Notes under the pieces: generated by a model
What the model was told of the DNA's origin: nothing
Databases searched by the model: none
What the model saw: the letters and a program-made list of their open reading frames with translations, nothing else
Assembly: GCA_012932295.1 (NCBI GenBank)
Contig: JAAONU010000001.1
Location: 20,026,120 to 20,090,119, forward strand
DNA length: 64,000 nucleotides
DNA from: Cyclina sinensis
Lineage: Eukaryota; Mollusca; Bivalvia; Venerida; Veneridae
Reading direction: 5' to 3'
Program-made: the position numbers and the translations under genes
Shown: positions 10,551-21,947 of the stretch, piece after piece
How positions within the stretch are numbered: position 1 is the first letter of the stretch
Layout of the letters: each line of letters begins with the position of its first letter

Positions 10551-11959
10551 ATCCAATTACGATTGTACTAGCAAAAGGTTGTAAAAGTTATTGTCTTTGG
10601 AGCCCGAAATACTAGAAATTTCCATTTTAAGTTAGCAAATCAAGATGTTGAAAATTGTGGAAAAATATAAATACCTTGGTGTTTCACTTGAAAAGAAAAT
10701 CATTTTCAAACGCTCGAAAACACAATGCTTTATTTATTTTCAAAAATTAGATGACCGTATTTAAGTTTTCAAAAATACATTTTATGGTGTATTAATTTTA
10801 TCTTGTGGTTGTAAAGACTTATTACATTATATTGTATTAAAATTAACTTTAATAAACGATTCGAAAGACAGTCTTATGCTGCTTAGATTTTACTTTCATC
10901 CCTATAGCATTTATTTATAAATTATTTAATAATTGATATCACAAACCTATAAGAATATCGTGTTTCTGTATTAAATATGATTAAATGAATAGAACAAAAT
11001 GCTATCTTGTTACATATACCAAATCCACATATAGGACAACAAAGAGGGTCACAGGGCCGCAGAAAAAGGATGTCTGAGATTTTCTTAACTATTTTTAGTT
11101 AATAGCTGATTTCCATGATCAGTTCTCTGTCTGTGAAATAGCGCACGGAGATGGCTTTTTTAACTTCATAATTAATACCTCGAACCAAGATTTCTGAACT
11201 ATCAGTATCTGGATTTATTTTAAGCTTTGTGTTATTTTCGAAGGGGTTATAATAATGATAAGTCTAACGAGCGAGCGAGACGGAAAAATGGACAAAACAG
11301 ACAGACAGTAAAACGATATACCCTCCTTACCACTGCGATCAGTAGATCTATGGGGAATAAAAAGCCAGATCATCTAATGGTGCAGACACAAAGGTACAGC
11401 TGCATTAATCCAGTAGTTGCATGAATATATTCTAGTTAATGTGCAAGCCAAGTTTTGAGGCAAAATGTATAAAATCTGGCAATATTTACTAACATGGACA
11501 GAAACTAAAATTTTCAATAATAATAAATGCAGAAACTTTATTATGGTGTCGGTTGAATGTTTGTCTTTCCTTTCCCTTTAAGCAAGAAGACAACTATCAG
11601 TATCACAGGAAATATTGCATGTAGATGTTATTGCATGCTTTTGAGCAGCCAATTTGTTTCCCATATATTAATGATATGATCAACTTAATCCAGTATATCC
11701 ACATATTTTCGCCGTGATAAAACAATAAAGATCAAAGGAGGGGAATAAGGACATGAAATCAAATGAAATTTTAAATCTTTGACTTGATAATTTGCTTTAG
11801 CTACAACTTAGTGCACAACATAAAAGCTATACCTGTAGAAGTTTAATATTTTACTCCAAAACATACAGACTCAAAGTAGCAAAAACTTCAAATAGGACCC
11901 GATAATTCTAGCTTATTCCATACCTCGAATTGATAAGTGTGTTCTAATCAAACGACCTA
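10551..11959. repeat. Centre of the inverted duplication, dispersed repeat sequence
   Basis: No gene is seen. The stretches 10,730-10,830 (TTCAAAAATTAGATGACCGTA) and 11,480-11,680 (TATTTACTAACATGGACA, ATTGCATGTAGATGT, GAGCAGCC) resemble 51,360-51,480 and 51,500-51,660. The spacer therefore appears to carry a dispersed, non-coding element present twice in the window. Confidence 0.5.
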
Positions 11960-12165
11960 AATTGTATACGAATTTTTACTGTTACAACGTGTGTTAAAGC
12001 AACTTAATAAAGTGAAAGAAAATTAAATACTATCACTTTATCCACAGAAAGACAATAAATAACAAAAAGTTTTTTTAATTCTTTCACGAAATTGTTGTCA
12101 GCATATAATTTTTGATGGAGCTATATGTTGATTTGAGTCGACAAATATCTAGTTATCTTAGAGTG
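11960..12165 (+). repeat. Right arm of the inverted duplication
   Basis: Matches the reverse complement of 10,340-10,550, ending in GATGGAGCTATATGTTGATTTG against GATGGAGCTAACATTTGAATTG. It sits upstream of psi-A in the same relation as the left arm to gene A. Confidence 0.75.
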
Positions 12166-12189
12166 TATAAACTGTTTATTTTATCATTA

Positions 12190-12560
12190 TTATTATATTT
12201 TTACTGGGGGGGGGGGGGGTTTGCCCCCTTAGGGCAATCACTCAGTATAGTTGCGAATTTTCGAACTGTGACAGAGCGTATATTGCGTAAATATGCAACA
12301 GAGCGTCTGGAGCCGGAGATTTTCGGACATCCGTATTCTGCGGCCATGCAGTCCGAACTGCTGTCCTATTTTCGGCCCAAGTTTTAACGATGCGCTATCA
12401 TTAGATTTATCTAAATAAATGTTTATGAGTGAAAGAAGCAGTTGCATTCAGTGTATTGAATTTGAATATGTTTTTTTCACTGTGATTGGCAAATATTTGT
12501 TGGTGTTTTTAGGTAAATGATGTTGTTAAATTTAACAAAGAAATTGGTTGCAAATGATAT
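12190..12560 (+). repeat. Dispersed repeat copy 1 (AGGGCAATCACTCAGTATAG type)
   Basis: After a run of G it reads GCCCCCTTAGGGC, then GCGAATTTTCGAACTGTGAC, GCGTCTGGAGCC and GATTTTCGGACATCC. The same order is found at 50,311-50,620. It occupies the place where psi-A should have its exon 1. The 91-residue open frame across it is not considered a gene, because the second copy does not keep it. Confidence 0.6.
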
Positions 12561-12725
12561 ATAATTTTGCATAATTTAACTTTCATGTTAAAGAAAACTA
12601 AGCTATTGTGTGGAACTGATTCAATATGTTCGAGATAATAGAAGAGATAAGGATAAGCATTTTTTAATGAAAAAAACGTATGTATCGTACAACATTTTTT
12701 CTAAACATTATAGATATTAACTTTA

Positions 12726-14600
12726 TTACTTCTTCAGCTCATGATAATAACAGATGTAATATGTAGTGATGATAGCAACGAATCGACGAAATAATGCCTA
12801 ACTGATTCAAAATAAAGCCATCACACAGATCCGTTATAAGTTTTCATTTGACGAAATTGCTGATATTATTATTGGCAAAAAATACAAGTGGGATCAATGG
12901 GTTTGCAAAATTTCTTAACCGCTCGTGCGATGAACGTTGTGGACTGGTGTTTCGTTCAAAGTTATACAATGAAAAAACGACCGTCAAAAATTTATCAGTT
13001 GTATGTAATTGGAACGACTTGATACAATTATTGGTAAAATAACTGAAAGATGTATTTATGCGTTTCTACTTTTTCTAGATTGCCTATGCCACGAAAGTTG
13101 TTGACTCGGGGATGACTATAATTTTCCTACCGTCGAAAATATAATTTTAAAAACGACCTTCGAAAATATCAATTGTGTATCGCTCCAACGACCAAAGAAT
13201 TTACTTCCTCAAAAATCAAAAACATAACTTCTACTTCATAGGAACAATGTGCCCAGCGATACACTTAAGCGGAACTCTTTGTCTGGCTTTGAAACAAATC
13301 CATTTCGAAATTTTGTCAGTTGCGATTCAGATCCGATCAAATGTTAAAAAAGGAAAGATGTTTCTTCGATGTTATCGACACCTGTGAATGTAAGGATAGC
13401 GTGATTCTTGAGTAGTCTGAATTGACGCCAGAGCAAGTGATCGATGCATGCCACAATAGTAGTGTAGCTAGTCTTAATCTTCTTTAACATTTCTGATCGA
13501 CAAAGCTGTATTTGTAGGACAAATTCAGAGAATACGCCACAAATATAGGCCACCCAACTACATGTAAAGAACACTGTAAAGTCATATATTTATATGTTTT
13601 TATTGTATGAAATGGTCCATTTTTATGAGAACACTTTTCTTTTTCATTATTCCTATTAGGTGTGTTTCTAATGGCTAGAAAACATATTTTCAGTGCATGT
13701 ATTTTAGTTCATGTTCTTTGTTTGATTTGTTTTAAGTAAATTATACATAGACTTCTTGTTAACAGATATTTTGCAGTTTTAGCATAATGTATGCAAAACC
13801 ATTATAAGGGCTTTGTCGACTAAAGATACAATGCGTTTTTATTTGCATTTTATCATAATATTGTTTAACAGTAAAACAGATTATTAATTGAACGCAGCTG
13901 AATATCGTTCACTAAGTTAAATAATAACTTTAAAATGCAATAATAATTTCATCAAGTATTTAAAAGACTTATACGTATACTAAACGGAAAGGTAAGTATT
14001 TTGTTCAACTAATTACATACAATTTTTTCCATGCCTGACATGTTGAAGCGGTTTTACTTTTGAGAGATACTTAGAACTATATGCAAGACATATTCAGTGC
14101 AAGTCTAATATCAAAATATCAAATCGACAGTGTATAGTGAAGCTAGAAATTAAGAAAAATGTACTCTTCGTACAGATTAGTAATTAAGTGGCACTGTTGA
14201 AAAAAAAATCAAATTGTAGTAGTTGATATAATATCGATGACATTACGACTTCGTGTTAGAAATTTGCTAATGCGACAATTTATTTGCCTTTTGCATAAGT
14301 GACTAAGACTGAGTTCGAAAAAAATACGATGAACTTAATGAAATAACTAATTTCTTAATATTATACAATAAACATGCAATTACTTCTTTACAGACTGGTG
14401 AATGTTCATGATCCATTTCAGTGCGTTCAGGTAGCCTCGGCCTGTATAATCCTGTATTACTACGTTGCTCTCCGTCTTAACTTTGTTTCTGACTTGTTGA
14501 ATTCATCTTATTTATCCGTCATAATTCAAGAAAACAAAGTCTTGGCTTGTATCACCGTGGCCAATATGGTGGACAGTAGAAAACTTATCTTATGAACAGG
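12726..14600 (+). pseudogene. psi-A: decayed inverted copy of gene A
   Basis: Intron 1 remnants match gene A on the other strand (ACTTCTTCAGCTCATGATAA; AATAATGCCTAACTG). The vestigial half-exon follows at about 12,919. Exon 2 starts at 13,079 after TTTTTCTAG and reads DCLCHESC, a stop, LGDD, then VENI and SLQRPKN in shifted frames. Its middle is deleted, and near 13,385-13,480 it reads CECKDSVILE, a stop, SELTPEQVIDACHN. Exon 3 resumes at about 14,391 after TTTACAG with FQCVQVASA and LRLNFVSDLLNSS, then breaks off by 14,600. Exon 1 is missing, replaced by the repeat at 12,190. The copy has several frameshifts, stops and deletions and cannot encode the protein. Confidence 0.85.
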
Positions 14601-15639
14601 AAGTGACATTTAATTTAACTATCTTTTTATACATTCACATATTGTTAGCTACAGTGGTGCTCAGCAAATATACTGCCAAATGCAGACATCGCCAGCGTGA
14701 CAGCCAATGCAGAAATCGACATTTATTTTGTTTTGTGTTGCGTGCCATTCGTTGAATGTTTGTTACTTAGGTACTATTTAGGGATTTCACTTTTATTGCC
14801 GTTTAAATGTCTGTCTTTCCTTTAGTTAAACCATCTGCATAAGCCGACACACCTTTTTTCATGTCACAATCGAGACCAGATGTGTTTTGCGTCGTAAGTA
14901 AATTGATGTGAATAAACTTAAATCTACAACTCTAAGAAACTTAGTAGGAAATTAATTAGTTCACTTCAAGGTATACCAATTATTATTTAAAATTACTTCT
15001 GAATATGTTTGCCCTCTACTTTTGGGTGATTTTTTTATATTGTTGCCTCTGTTGCTAATTTTCTTCGACAGTCTCCACAAAGACTTCAAGTACATGTCTG
15101 AACTGGATCTAAGATTAAATTAAAAACAAAATTGATTCTTTTCTATTACAGACCAAAATACCTAAAAATGTCTAGAAATATAAAAGACGATTTCCAGAAA
15201 TTAGTTTTTTACCTTTACTGGATATCTTCCCTTCCGACATGATGATACTGAATCGTCAAGTGACTAAATTGTAATATAATTATTATCATTATTATTCATA
15301 TCCTTGCATTTAATATTTCCATTTTTTTCAAAACCAGCAAACATAATAGAGCATTAACTTTAAAAAAAAATCAATGATTTTTTTAAAATAAATGGTCAAA
15401 CTTTATAAATAACAAGTTCATTAAGGACATTAAATACTGTAACAACTTCAAATTGCCTACTTTCAGTTCACTTAAAAAGCTAAACAGTTAACAATATGTT
15501 TGTAAAATATTTAGGTGGTTTGGGTTCCTCAAGGGCAATTTTGACAATAAAATGTCAAACTGACAAATTGAACAAGAATTATTTTACATCGGTTGGGCAG
15601 CAAGTTGTTGCAACTTTATTAATCTTTCTCGATGCCTGC
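14601..15639. other. Unassigned spacer downstream of psi-A
   Basis: AT-rich, without convincing coding sequence or recognised repeat. Confidence 0.3.
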
Positions 15640-15790
15640 TTCCTGGGTTCAAACAAGCACTCGCGTCGAAAGTGAGGAATGCTGACAGTCACTGTAGACT
15701 ATCACCCCAGTTGGGATTCGAACCAGCGACCTTTGGAACGAGAGTATGTTGTTCTAACCCTCGACAACTGCTAATCCTCCTGAACCATAC
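15640..15790 (-). mobile_element. tRNA-derived SINE-like sequence
   Basis: On the minus strand a Pol III B-box GGTTCGAATCC (15,714-15,724) is preceded by an A-box-like TAGCAGTTGTCGAGG (about 15,760-15,775). The cloverleaf does not close into a canonical tRNA, so a tRNA-derived retroposon is more likely than a tRNA gene. Confidence 0.5.
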
Positions 15791-15899
15791 TTCTAAACTT
15801 AAGATAATTCATATCATAACGTTTTTTTTAAATTCAAATGAATACCGAATTCTTGAAAATACAGAAACCGAGCTGTTTATACAATAATTTTAAAATTTG

Positions 15900-16315
15900 A
15901 AACAAATGTTTATTTGATATTGACCCCTGAATGACCTACACCTTGAAGATCTATATGTCCAAAACCTTTAACATCGGCCAAAACTTCCTTATTTGTTGGT
16001 GCATTTACTTCATACTTGGACACAACACCCCTTTGGACAAGACCTTCCAACTGACCTATATTTATTTGACCTTGACCCTTGATTGACCTTCACTTTGAAG
16101 ATCCAATTGTCCAAAAACTTTAACATTGGCCATAACTTCCTTATTAGTTAGTGGATATACTTCATATATACTTGGACATAAAACCCCTTTGGACAAGACC
16201 TTCACAATGACCTATATTTATTACACCTTGACCCCTGAATGACTGGTCCTATGCTCAAAGGTCAGGGGGTATTGTCATCTTACAGTGACAGTTCTTCTTT
16301 AGATATGCTTTAGCC
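15900..16315 (+). mobile_element. Truncated core-repeat element, about 152-bp period
   Basis: Two to three copies of a repeat with TGTCCAAAAACTTTAACATTGG and TTGGACAAGACCTTC (copies at about 15,956 and 16,108). It ends GGGGGTATTGTCATCTTACA. The same unit and end occur at 24,099-24,510. Confidence 0.65.
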
Positions 16316-18465
16316 TCAGGTTTCTGACTTTGAATACGGACACAAATATGTGGAGCCAAAAACTACTTATAAAAGGATCAATTTCAAATTACTACTTTTC
16401 AAAAAAAAATTGAAAAGTATGGCCACTGGAAGGGACAGTGGCAAGCCGTGGTACACAAATGATAAGAAAACCTAGAACGAAAAGAAAATATAAAATATAC
16501 CTATGACCTGACTGAATCACGGAATCTATTGTGTTAGAAGCAGCAACATAACAAGTATGAGGCACCGCTTATAACTGAGGACGGCCATTGCGTTATCAAA
16601 CAATCAATAACGTGAAATACTAAACTGTCTCCAACAACGCCTCGTCTGAATATAGCTATTATGTCAGCCGCCATAAGTTACGGCTAAGCCAAAACCAGCG
16701 CACAATGACCAGTCCACCATGTTGGCTATATTTCCATTTTTATTTTCAAGATGGCCAGAGTTGTGTAAAAGGCATGACGTGGCAATTTTAGTCCACGGCA
16801 TATCAAGATGATGCAAAAAGTTGCTTACGATATATGCCGCCGGAGATGTAAACATTATTTTCAGTATCATGACCTCTTCTGATGACAGTGTTGATTAATA
16901 TTATGTACTGGCATTTAAAACGAAATCTTGAATGATTAGCCTGAGGCATGTCTTACGAAAAACTATAATGGACATATTAAGGTTACCATGGCAGCTAAGA
17001 ACATGAAGAAGTCTGTTAACAGTATACTAAAAGGTTCACCACTCCTTAGATAGAAAGTTACCATAAGTTTGTCTCGTTTTCTGATTATAAATTGAACTGC
17101 GAATGTAACTTGAAACTTATTTATTTGATTTAATGTTTATCATATTCAAATGCATTATACAATTAATAGGTATCATAAACAGCGACAAATCTTGAACTGG
17201 GATATAAATCTTTAAAATTTGAAATATTCCTTGACATTCTGTGTAATTACTACATAAAACAAATAGATCGTTACCAGTATATCTGAAAGACATAGTACTG
17301 ATACATGAAACATTGTCGGACTTAAATCATAGCATAAAGTACAATTAATTTGATTTGGAATGCGACGTCAATAGGTTTTTTTTATTTTATTTAATAATTT
17401 TTTAAACAAAGCAAAGACATAACTGAAATAAAAGGTCTTGAGATTCTTCTGTTAATTAATAGATATGAGGTTTCTGGTATACTGACATTCAAAAGAAGTG
17501 TATTCTGTAATATAAGACCGATGGTGCTAAAGTTCTGTCTTTTTTGAGCAAATATCATCTAAATTATCAGAAACTGGATCTTGTCCGTGCTTTAAAAAAT
17601 ATATATTTTGGTAGAATTTCGGGAAAATATGCCGCAAATGTTATTTCGCTGGTTTAAAATCATACATCTAATTACTGTTTACCCTGTTTTAACTAATGCT
17701 GTGTTTACGCACGCGCGCGAGGAGCCAGCGGGCATGCGTGGTTCTCCAAAGAGATGTCGAGAATAAAAAATATTCTGATCAACAGAAGAAGAATACATGA
17801 CAATCAACTTAGCTGGGCTTTTTATTTTGGCTTTAGAAAAGTAGGTTTTTTCCCTAAGGAAAGACTTCTATCAAAATTGTCAAAAGTATGTTGGGTCTGA
17901 ACTTGATAATGCAATTGAATATCAATGTATGTATATGAATTAAATGTATGTAAATGAAAACGGTTGGTAATCTCAATGTAGCTGACTAAAATACGCACGT
18001 GCATAAGCAAGCGATCAGTTTCTTCGGCATCCTTTAAAAATATCATATTAATAAAGAATGACATATCTCGTCTGCCAGCATATGGAATAATTTGAAATTC
18101 TTTGGAAAGCCTTACAACAGGTGTTCTTGATAGATTTACTCTATTAGTTTTAATGTGTCCTTTTTTCTCGTCAAAGAAACAACTAATTAACAGTCATACT
18201 CTGTCATTAATTATATATATATATTTTAGGCATACTAATAGAATATGAATTAATAAAGCATTAACTACCGTAAGCTTATAATTATTAAGCTTTCTGCTAT
18301 TTCAATGCAAACACAAAATTAAATGGCAAGGGAATACCTTAATTTCCGAGGGCTGTTCGGAAATATTCAAAGCGAAGCAAAACGGCATTGATAAAAAACG
18401 TTGAATAAAATGTAGTGGCCCTAATAAGAGATGAAGTAAAAACCAACTGTTTTGGATGTAGGATG
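16316..18465. other. Unassigned spacer
   Basis: Nothing gene-like can be supported. Short open frames at 16,664-16,870 and 17,822-18,064 lack family resemblance or splice context. A (CG)-rich patch GCACGCGCGCGAGG lies near 17,710. Confidence 0.3.
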
Positions 18466-18469
18466 CTAA

Positions 18470-18965
18470 TAACAGACTGGCGCATGCGTAAAAAAAACAA
18501 GAAACAACTCATTTTGAATCAAGAAACAGAAAGAAAATTGGCTTGGGTGTAAGAAACAAGAAAAAAATTGACTAGCGTATAAAATAGAAACAAATCTGTT
18601 TGCATGTAAGAAAAAAAGAAACGAATCTGCAAGATACAAATACATATTTACATGTCTGTAACTGACAAGTAACAAATGTATGTGTGATTCAAGTAACAAA
18701 TTAAATTCCGTGTTAGATACAGCAAATTTACTTGTTTGTAAGATACATGAAACAGATTTAAATGCCTGTACAAATTAAAAGTTACTTGTGTGTAAAATAC
18801 ACGCAACACATTGACTTGCGAATAAAATACAATCAACACATTTACTTGCGTATAAAATTACAAGCAACACATTTACTTGCGTATAAAATACAATCAACAC
18901 ATTCACTTGCGTCTAAGATACTAGCAAAACATTTACTTGCGTATAAGATACAAGTAACAGCTAAC
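18470..18965 (+). repeat. Minisatellite with about 30-bp unit
   Basis: The unit ACATTTACTTGCGTATAAAA recurs, with ACTTGCG at 18,814, 18,844, 18,875, 18,905 and 18,935. The right half is regular and the left half increasingly degenerate. A 30-bp unit keeps frame, so open frames appear on both strands; these are artefacts. Confidence 0.85.
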
Positions 18966-19290
18966 AAAATATAAACTTACTGCAAACGGACTGTTAATAA
19001 AGTGATATAATTTTGTAATATATATTGTCTATATCTTTTTATAGTTTTAATGTCTTGCTCTGCAAAAAGGCAAGGGAGAGAAAAGCATATATTGTTCTCA
19101 GTATCAATACTTTTTGAATCGCCCTGAATTTTCATACCTGTATAAGTCAGCAAGGGTAAATAAAACCTTTGGTGCTTCAATGATTACTTTTTTTTGAAAT
19201 CACGCATTAATTCAGACACAACTCTGCCTGTCGTACAAAGTTGCAAGAATAAGTTGTTTTTTTTAATTTTTGATAAATAGGCCAGCGATT

Positions 19291-19510
19291 ATGAGCATCG
19301 TTTCTTTTGCCAGTCTTTATTTGAAATTTCTTTGCCTCGCGATATATTCGGAGGTTATGCCAACTACAGTAGAAGAGGTGAAGCTTAATGTTACGGATGT
19401 AACACATCTAATGCTGGAGGAAGCCAGCCGGTTGTGCCAAACTGCCAGCATTTGTAGAGCTAACATTTCAGAAATGGATGAAGAACGACATTTGACGTCT
19501 TGCTGCCAGG
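19291..19510 (+). CDS. Gene B exon 1 (signal peptide)
   Basis: Encodes a hydrophobic leader, several N-glycosylation sequons (NVT, NIS) and the first SMB-like cysteines, ending CCQ plus one base of a split codon. Confidence 0.82.
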
Positions 19511-21747
19511 GTATGTTTTAAGAAAACAATATTTATCACGACAAACTGTTACTACAGCTTTTCAACTATTTTATTCTCCTCATTATTTCTTAAAATATTG
19601 ATGATTAAACATGGTCTAAAGATTTAGAGATAAAATATAATACTAATGATATTACATATTAATGTATCGTATAATAAGTTTGTAATAAGATCCCTTTTTT
19701 AAAGAAGGGTCTTTGTATCGATTTTTCATTTATATGGAATAAGCAGTTGGTTTCTATACTTCAGCTTGTTAGAGTCAAGAGTATTGCTAAAGCCTTTTGA
19801 AGTATATTTTCTCGTACAAGACTTAATTGTGATTTCTAGATTGCTCGTGTGATGATAGCTGTGAACTCCGAGGTGACTGTTGCTTTCAGACTGCTGCAGA
19901 ACTGTATCTAGAAAACAATCGTCGAAAATACCAAGAGTGCATCGCTCCAACGACCAAAAAGTTCCCCTCAACTGAGAACTACAAACATAAGTTCTACTAT
20001 ATGACAACAACATGTCCGGCAGGAAAACATGTTCCTGGAACTGAGAGTAGAGAAGATTGTGGAAATATCCGTATTGCTCCATGGGGAAGTCTTTATCCGA
20101 TCTACTCGAGTTCAACTGGTAGAATTTACAAGAATCGCGCATGCGCAGACTGTCATAGAGTTAGTGACGGAATTTTGGGGACAGCTTATATGGATTGTAG
20201 TCAAACGGATCCAATATATTTTAAAGACATACCTGTTGCTGAGCACTTTGTCTGGCTTGAGAGAAATTCTGTTTCCAAGTATTGCCAGTTGCGGTTCAAA
20301 TTTGAACAAATGTTAGAGACAGAAATATGTTTCCTAAATGTTATAGACACATGTAATAGTACAGACGTCGTGATTCCCGAGTGGTCTAAAATGACACCCG
20401 AGCAAGTGATCGAAGCATGCCACAACGGCATTTCAGCAATTTTTCAGGATAATCTGCCCTATTCGAATGTGTTTTGTTATTTATGTAATGGAAAGACTGT
20501 AGGACATTGTTATGGACCTGGTTCAGATTTTTATGCACCTGAATCTTATTTAACTTTCCTACTTAATGTTGATAGGTTTAGTGCAACAACACAGCGTAAG
20601 AACAGTGTAGAGGGACGTCCACCAACTGCATGTTTGGAAGCAGACATGAAACATCTTGTAATCTCTTACGTTTTTTTTTTTTGAGGTTTAAGGAAATCAT
20701 AATTTTCAACTCAACGGCATGGGTGATATTTTGCAAAGGTTAAAAATTTGACGTACTAAAATTTTGATAAAAAGCTAAATTTACATTATATTTGTTCATA
20801 TGTTTGTGCATTCATATCACAAAATTTCCTTTATCGCAAAAAATGGGTTTAAAAAATTTAGTGGAATTTTGCCTAAATCCAAATCGTAATAATTTCTTAT
20901 TTTCCAGGAGGATGTCTGCGTGCCTACTTATTGTCCGACTGGGCAAATCTACAACAAGCATTTCCAGTGCGTTCAGCAAGCTGTGACATGGAGCGTTCCC
21001 AGTTACCACGTTGTTCTTCGACTAAACCTTACTTCTGCCAAGCTGAATATATCTACTTTAACAGCGATAATTCAAGAAGGCAGTACTTGGCTAGTATCAC
21101 CGTGGCCAAAATGGTGGATGGTCAGTGAGATTTATTATGAAACCGTAGGTGATGTTTACTCAACTTATTTGATGAGCTTACTTGTGGCCATAAAGTCACC
21201 TCCCCTATTTAAACATGCTGAGACTCTAAGAAGTATTAAAAAACATGTATCAAAGCCTTGGATACTGAATTACAAAGCAAACTCTATTGTACTGTCTGCA
21301 GGGTTTCTCGAATATTCCATACAGGCTGTGAACATTGCAAATAGGGTAATGTATGTCCCAAAATGGTATGCTGTCGGGGTTCAGAAGCAGCAAGCATCTA
21401 TTCCTGACCGATTCATGGAACATTCAATACAAGCTATTATTCGGAAAGGATATTTAACGCCTTCTGGTAGGGTGACTAAAACCCACTTCTGTCGACAAAT
21501 CTCATTGGGGAGCTTCTCCTCAGGTTACGAACTGTACGCAGATGATACCTTGTTGTACTATGATGGAAAGTTCTATTATGATGGCGAATTCGATGTTGTT
21601 AGCACGGAAGATGGAGAATATAAGCCTAGAATATGTTTGTCGGAGAGTCCGTTCACAGAAATGCACGTACAAAATTTCAGCTTTGGACTGGTTCCGTCGC
21701 TCATAGTCTTTTGTATACCACGCGCACTACTCGCACTTCTATTTTAG
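19291..21747 (+). CDS. Family gene B: SMB-like, GPCR-ectodomain-like protein, 3 exons
   Basis: Exons are 19291-19510, 19840-20657 and 20908-21747. Borders are CCAGG|GTATGT, GATTTCTAG|A, CATCTT|GTAATC and TTTTCCAG|G. Phases 1 and 0 and the joined open frame give 625 residues. Introns are only 329 and 250 bases, making this the most compact member. The start MSIVSFASLYLKFLCLAIYS is a clear signal peptide; the upstream in-frame codon is TTG, not ATG. Order: RLCQTASIC...CCQG, DCSCDDSCELRGDCC, FYYMTTTCPAGK, IAPWGSLYPIYSSSTG, CADCHRV, SDG; exon 3 has CPTGQIYNKHFQCVQ, WLVSPWPKWW, FCRQISLG, YYDGEFD and RICLSESP. The tail PSLIVFCIPRALLALLF differs from genes A and C. No transmembrane bundle follows. 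Likely an intact extracellular protein; ligand and role unknown. Confidence 0.85.
19840..20657 (+). CDS. Gene B exon 2
   Basis: Encodes 272 codons with DCSCDDSCELRGDCC near the start. CNGKTVGHC replaces the CNGGRFAEEC of its paralogues. The donor CTT|GTAATC is chosen because it keeps the same phase-0 junction as in A, C and D. Confidence 0.85.
20908..21747 (+). CDS. Gene B exon 3 (terminal)
   Basis: Begins EDVCVPTYCPTGQ after TTTTCCAG and ends at a stop after a short hydrophobic tail. At 280 codons including stop it is four codons shorter than exon 3 of A and C. Confidence 0.83.
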   Translation, partial: EDVCVPTYCPTGQIYNKHFQCVQQAVTWSVPSYHVVLRLNLTSAKLNISTLTAIIQEGSTWLVSPWPKWWMVSEIYYETVGDVYSTYLMSLLVAIKSPPLFKHAETLRSIKKHVSKPWILNYKANSIVLSAGFLEYSIQAVNIANRVMYVPKWYAVGVQKQQASIPDRFMEHSIQAIIRKGYLTPSGRVTKTHFCRQISLGSFSSGYELYADDTLLYYDGKFYYDGEFDVVSTEDGEYKPRICLSESPFTEMHVQNFSFGLVPSLIVFCIPRALLALLF

Positions 21748-21947
21748 GTTCTAGGGTGTGTGTGTGTGTGTAAAATCAGCACTCTACGGACAGAGGCATG
21801 GATGAATCCTTACCAGATATTCTTTGTAAGCACTAGGAAATACATGATTAGAATTTCAGTTATTCACCAGTGTCATCCGCAGGCAAGGAATGTAACTGAG
21901 ACCCTTAAAATCTCAGCTTTTAACAATATGCTACCCCCTATAACAAA

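Noticed and set aside
18466..18974. Open frames on both strands with about 10-residue repeats
   Set aside because: Direct consequence of the 30-bp minisatellite.
19726..20431. Minus-strand open frames opposite gene B exon 2
   Set aside because: Shadow frames of a well-supported exon; equivalent shadows appear opposite exon 2 of genes C and D.
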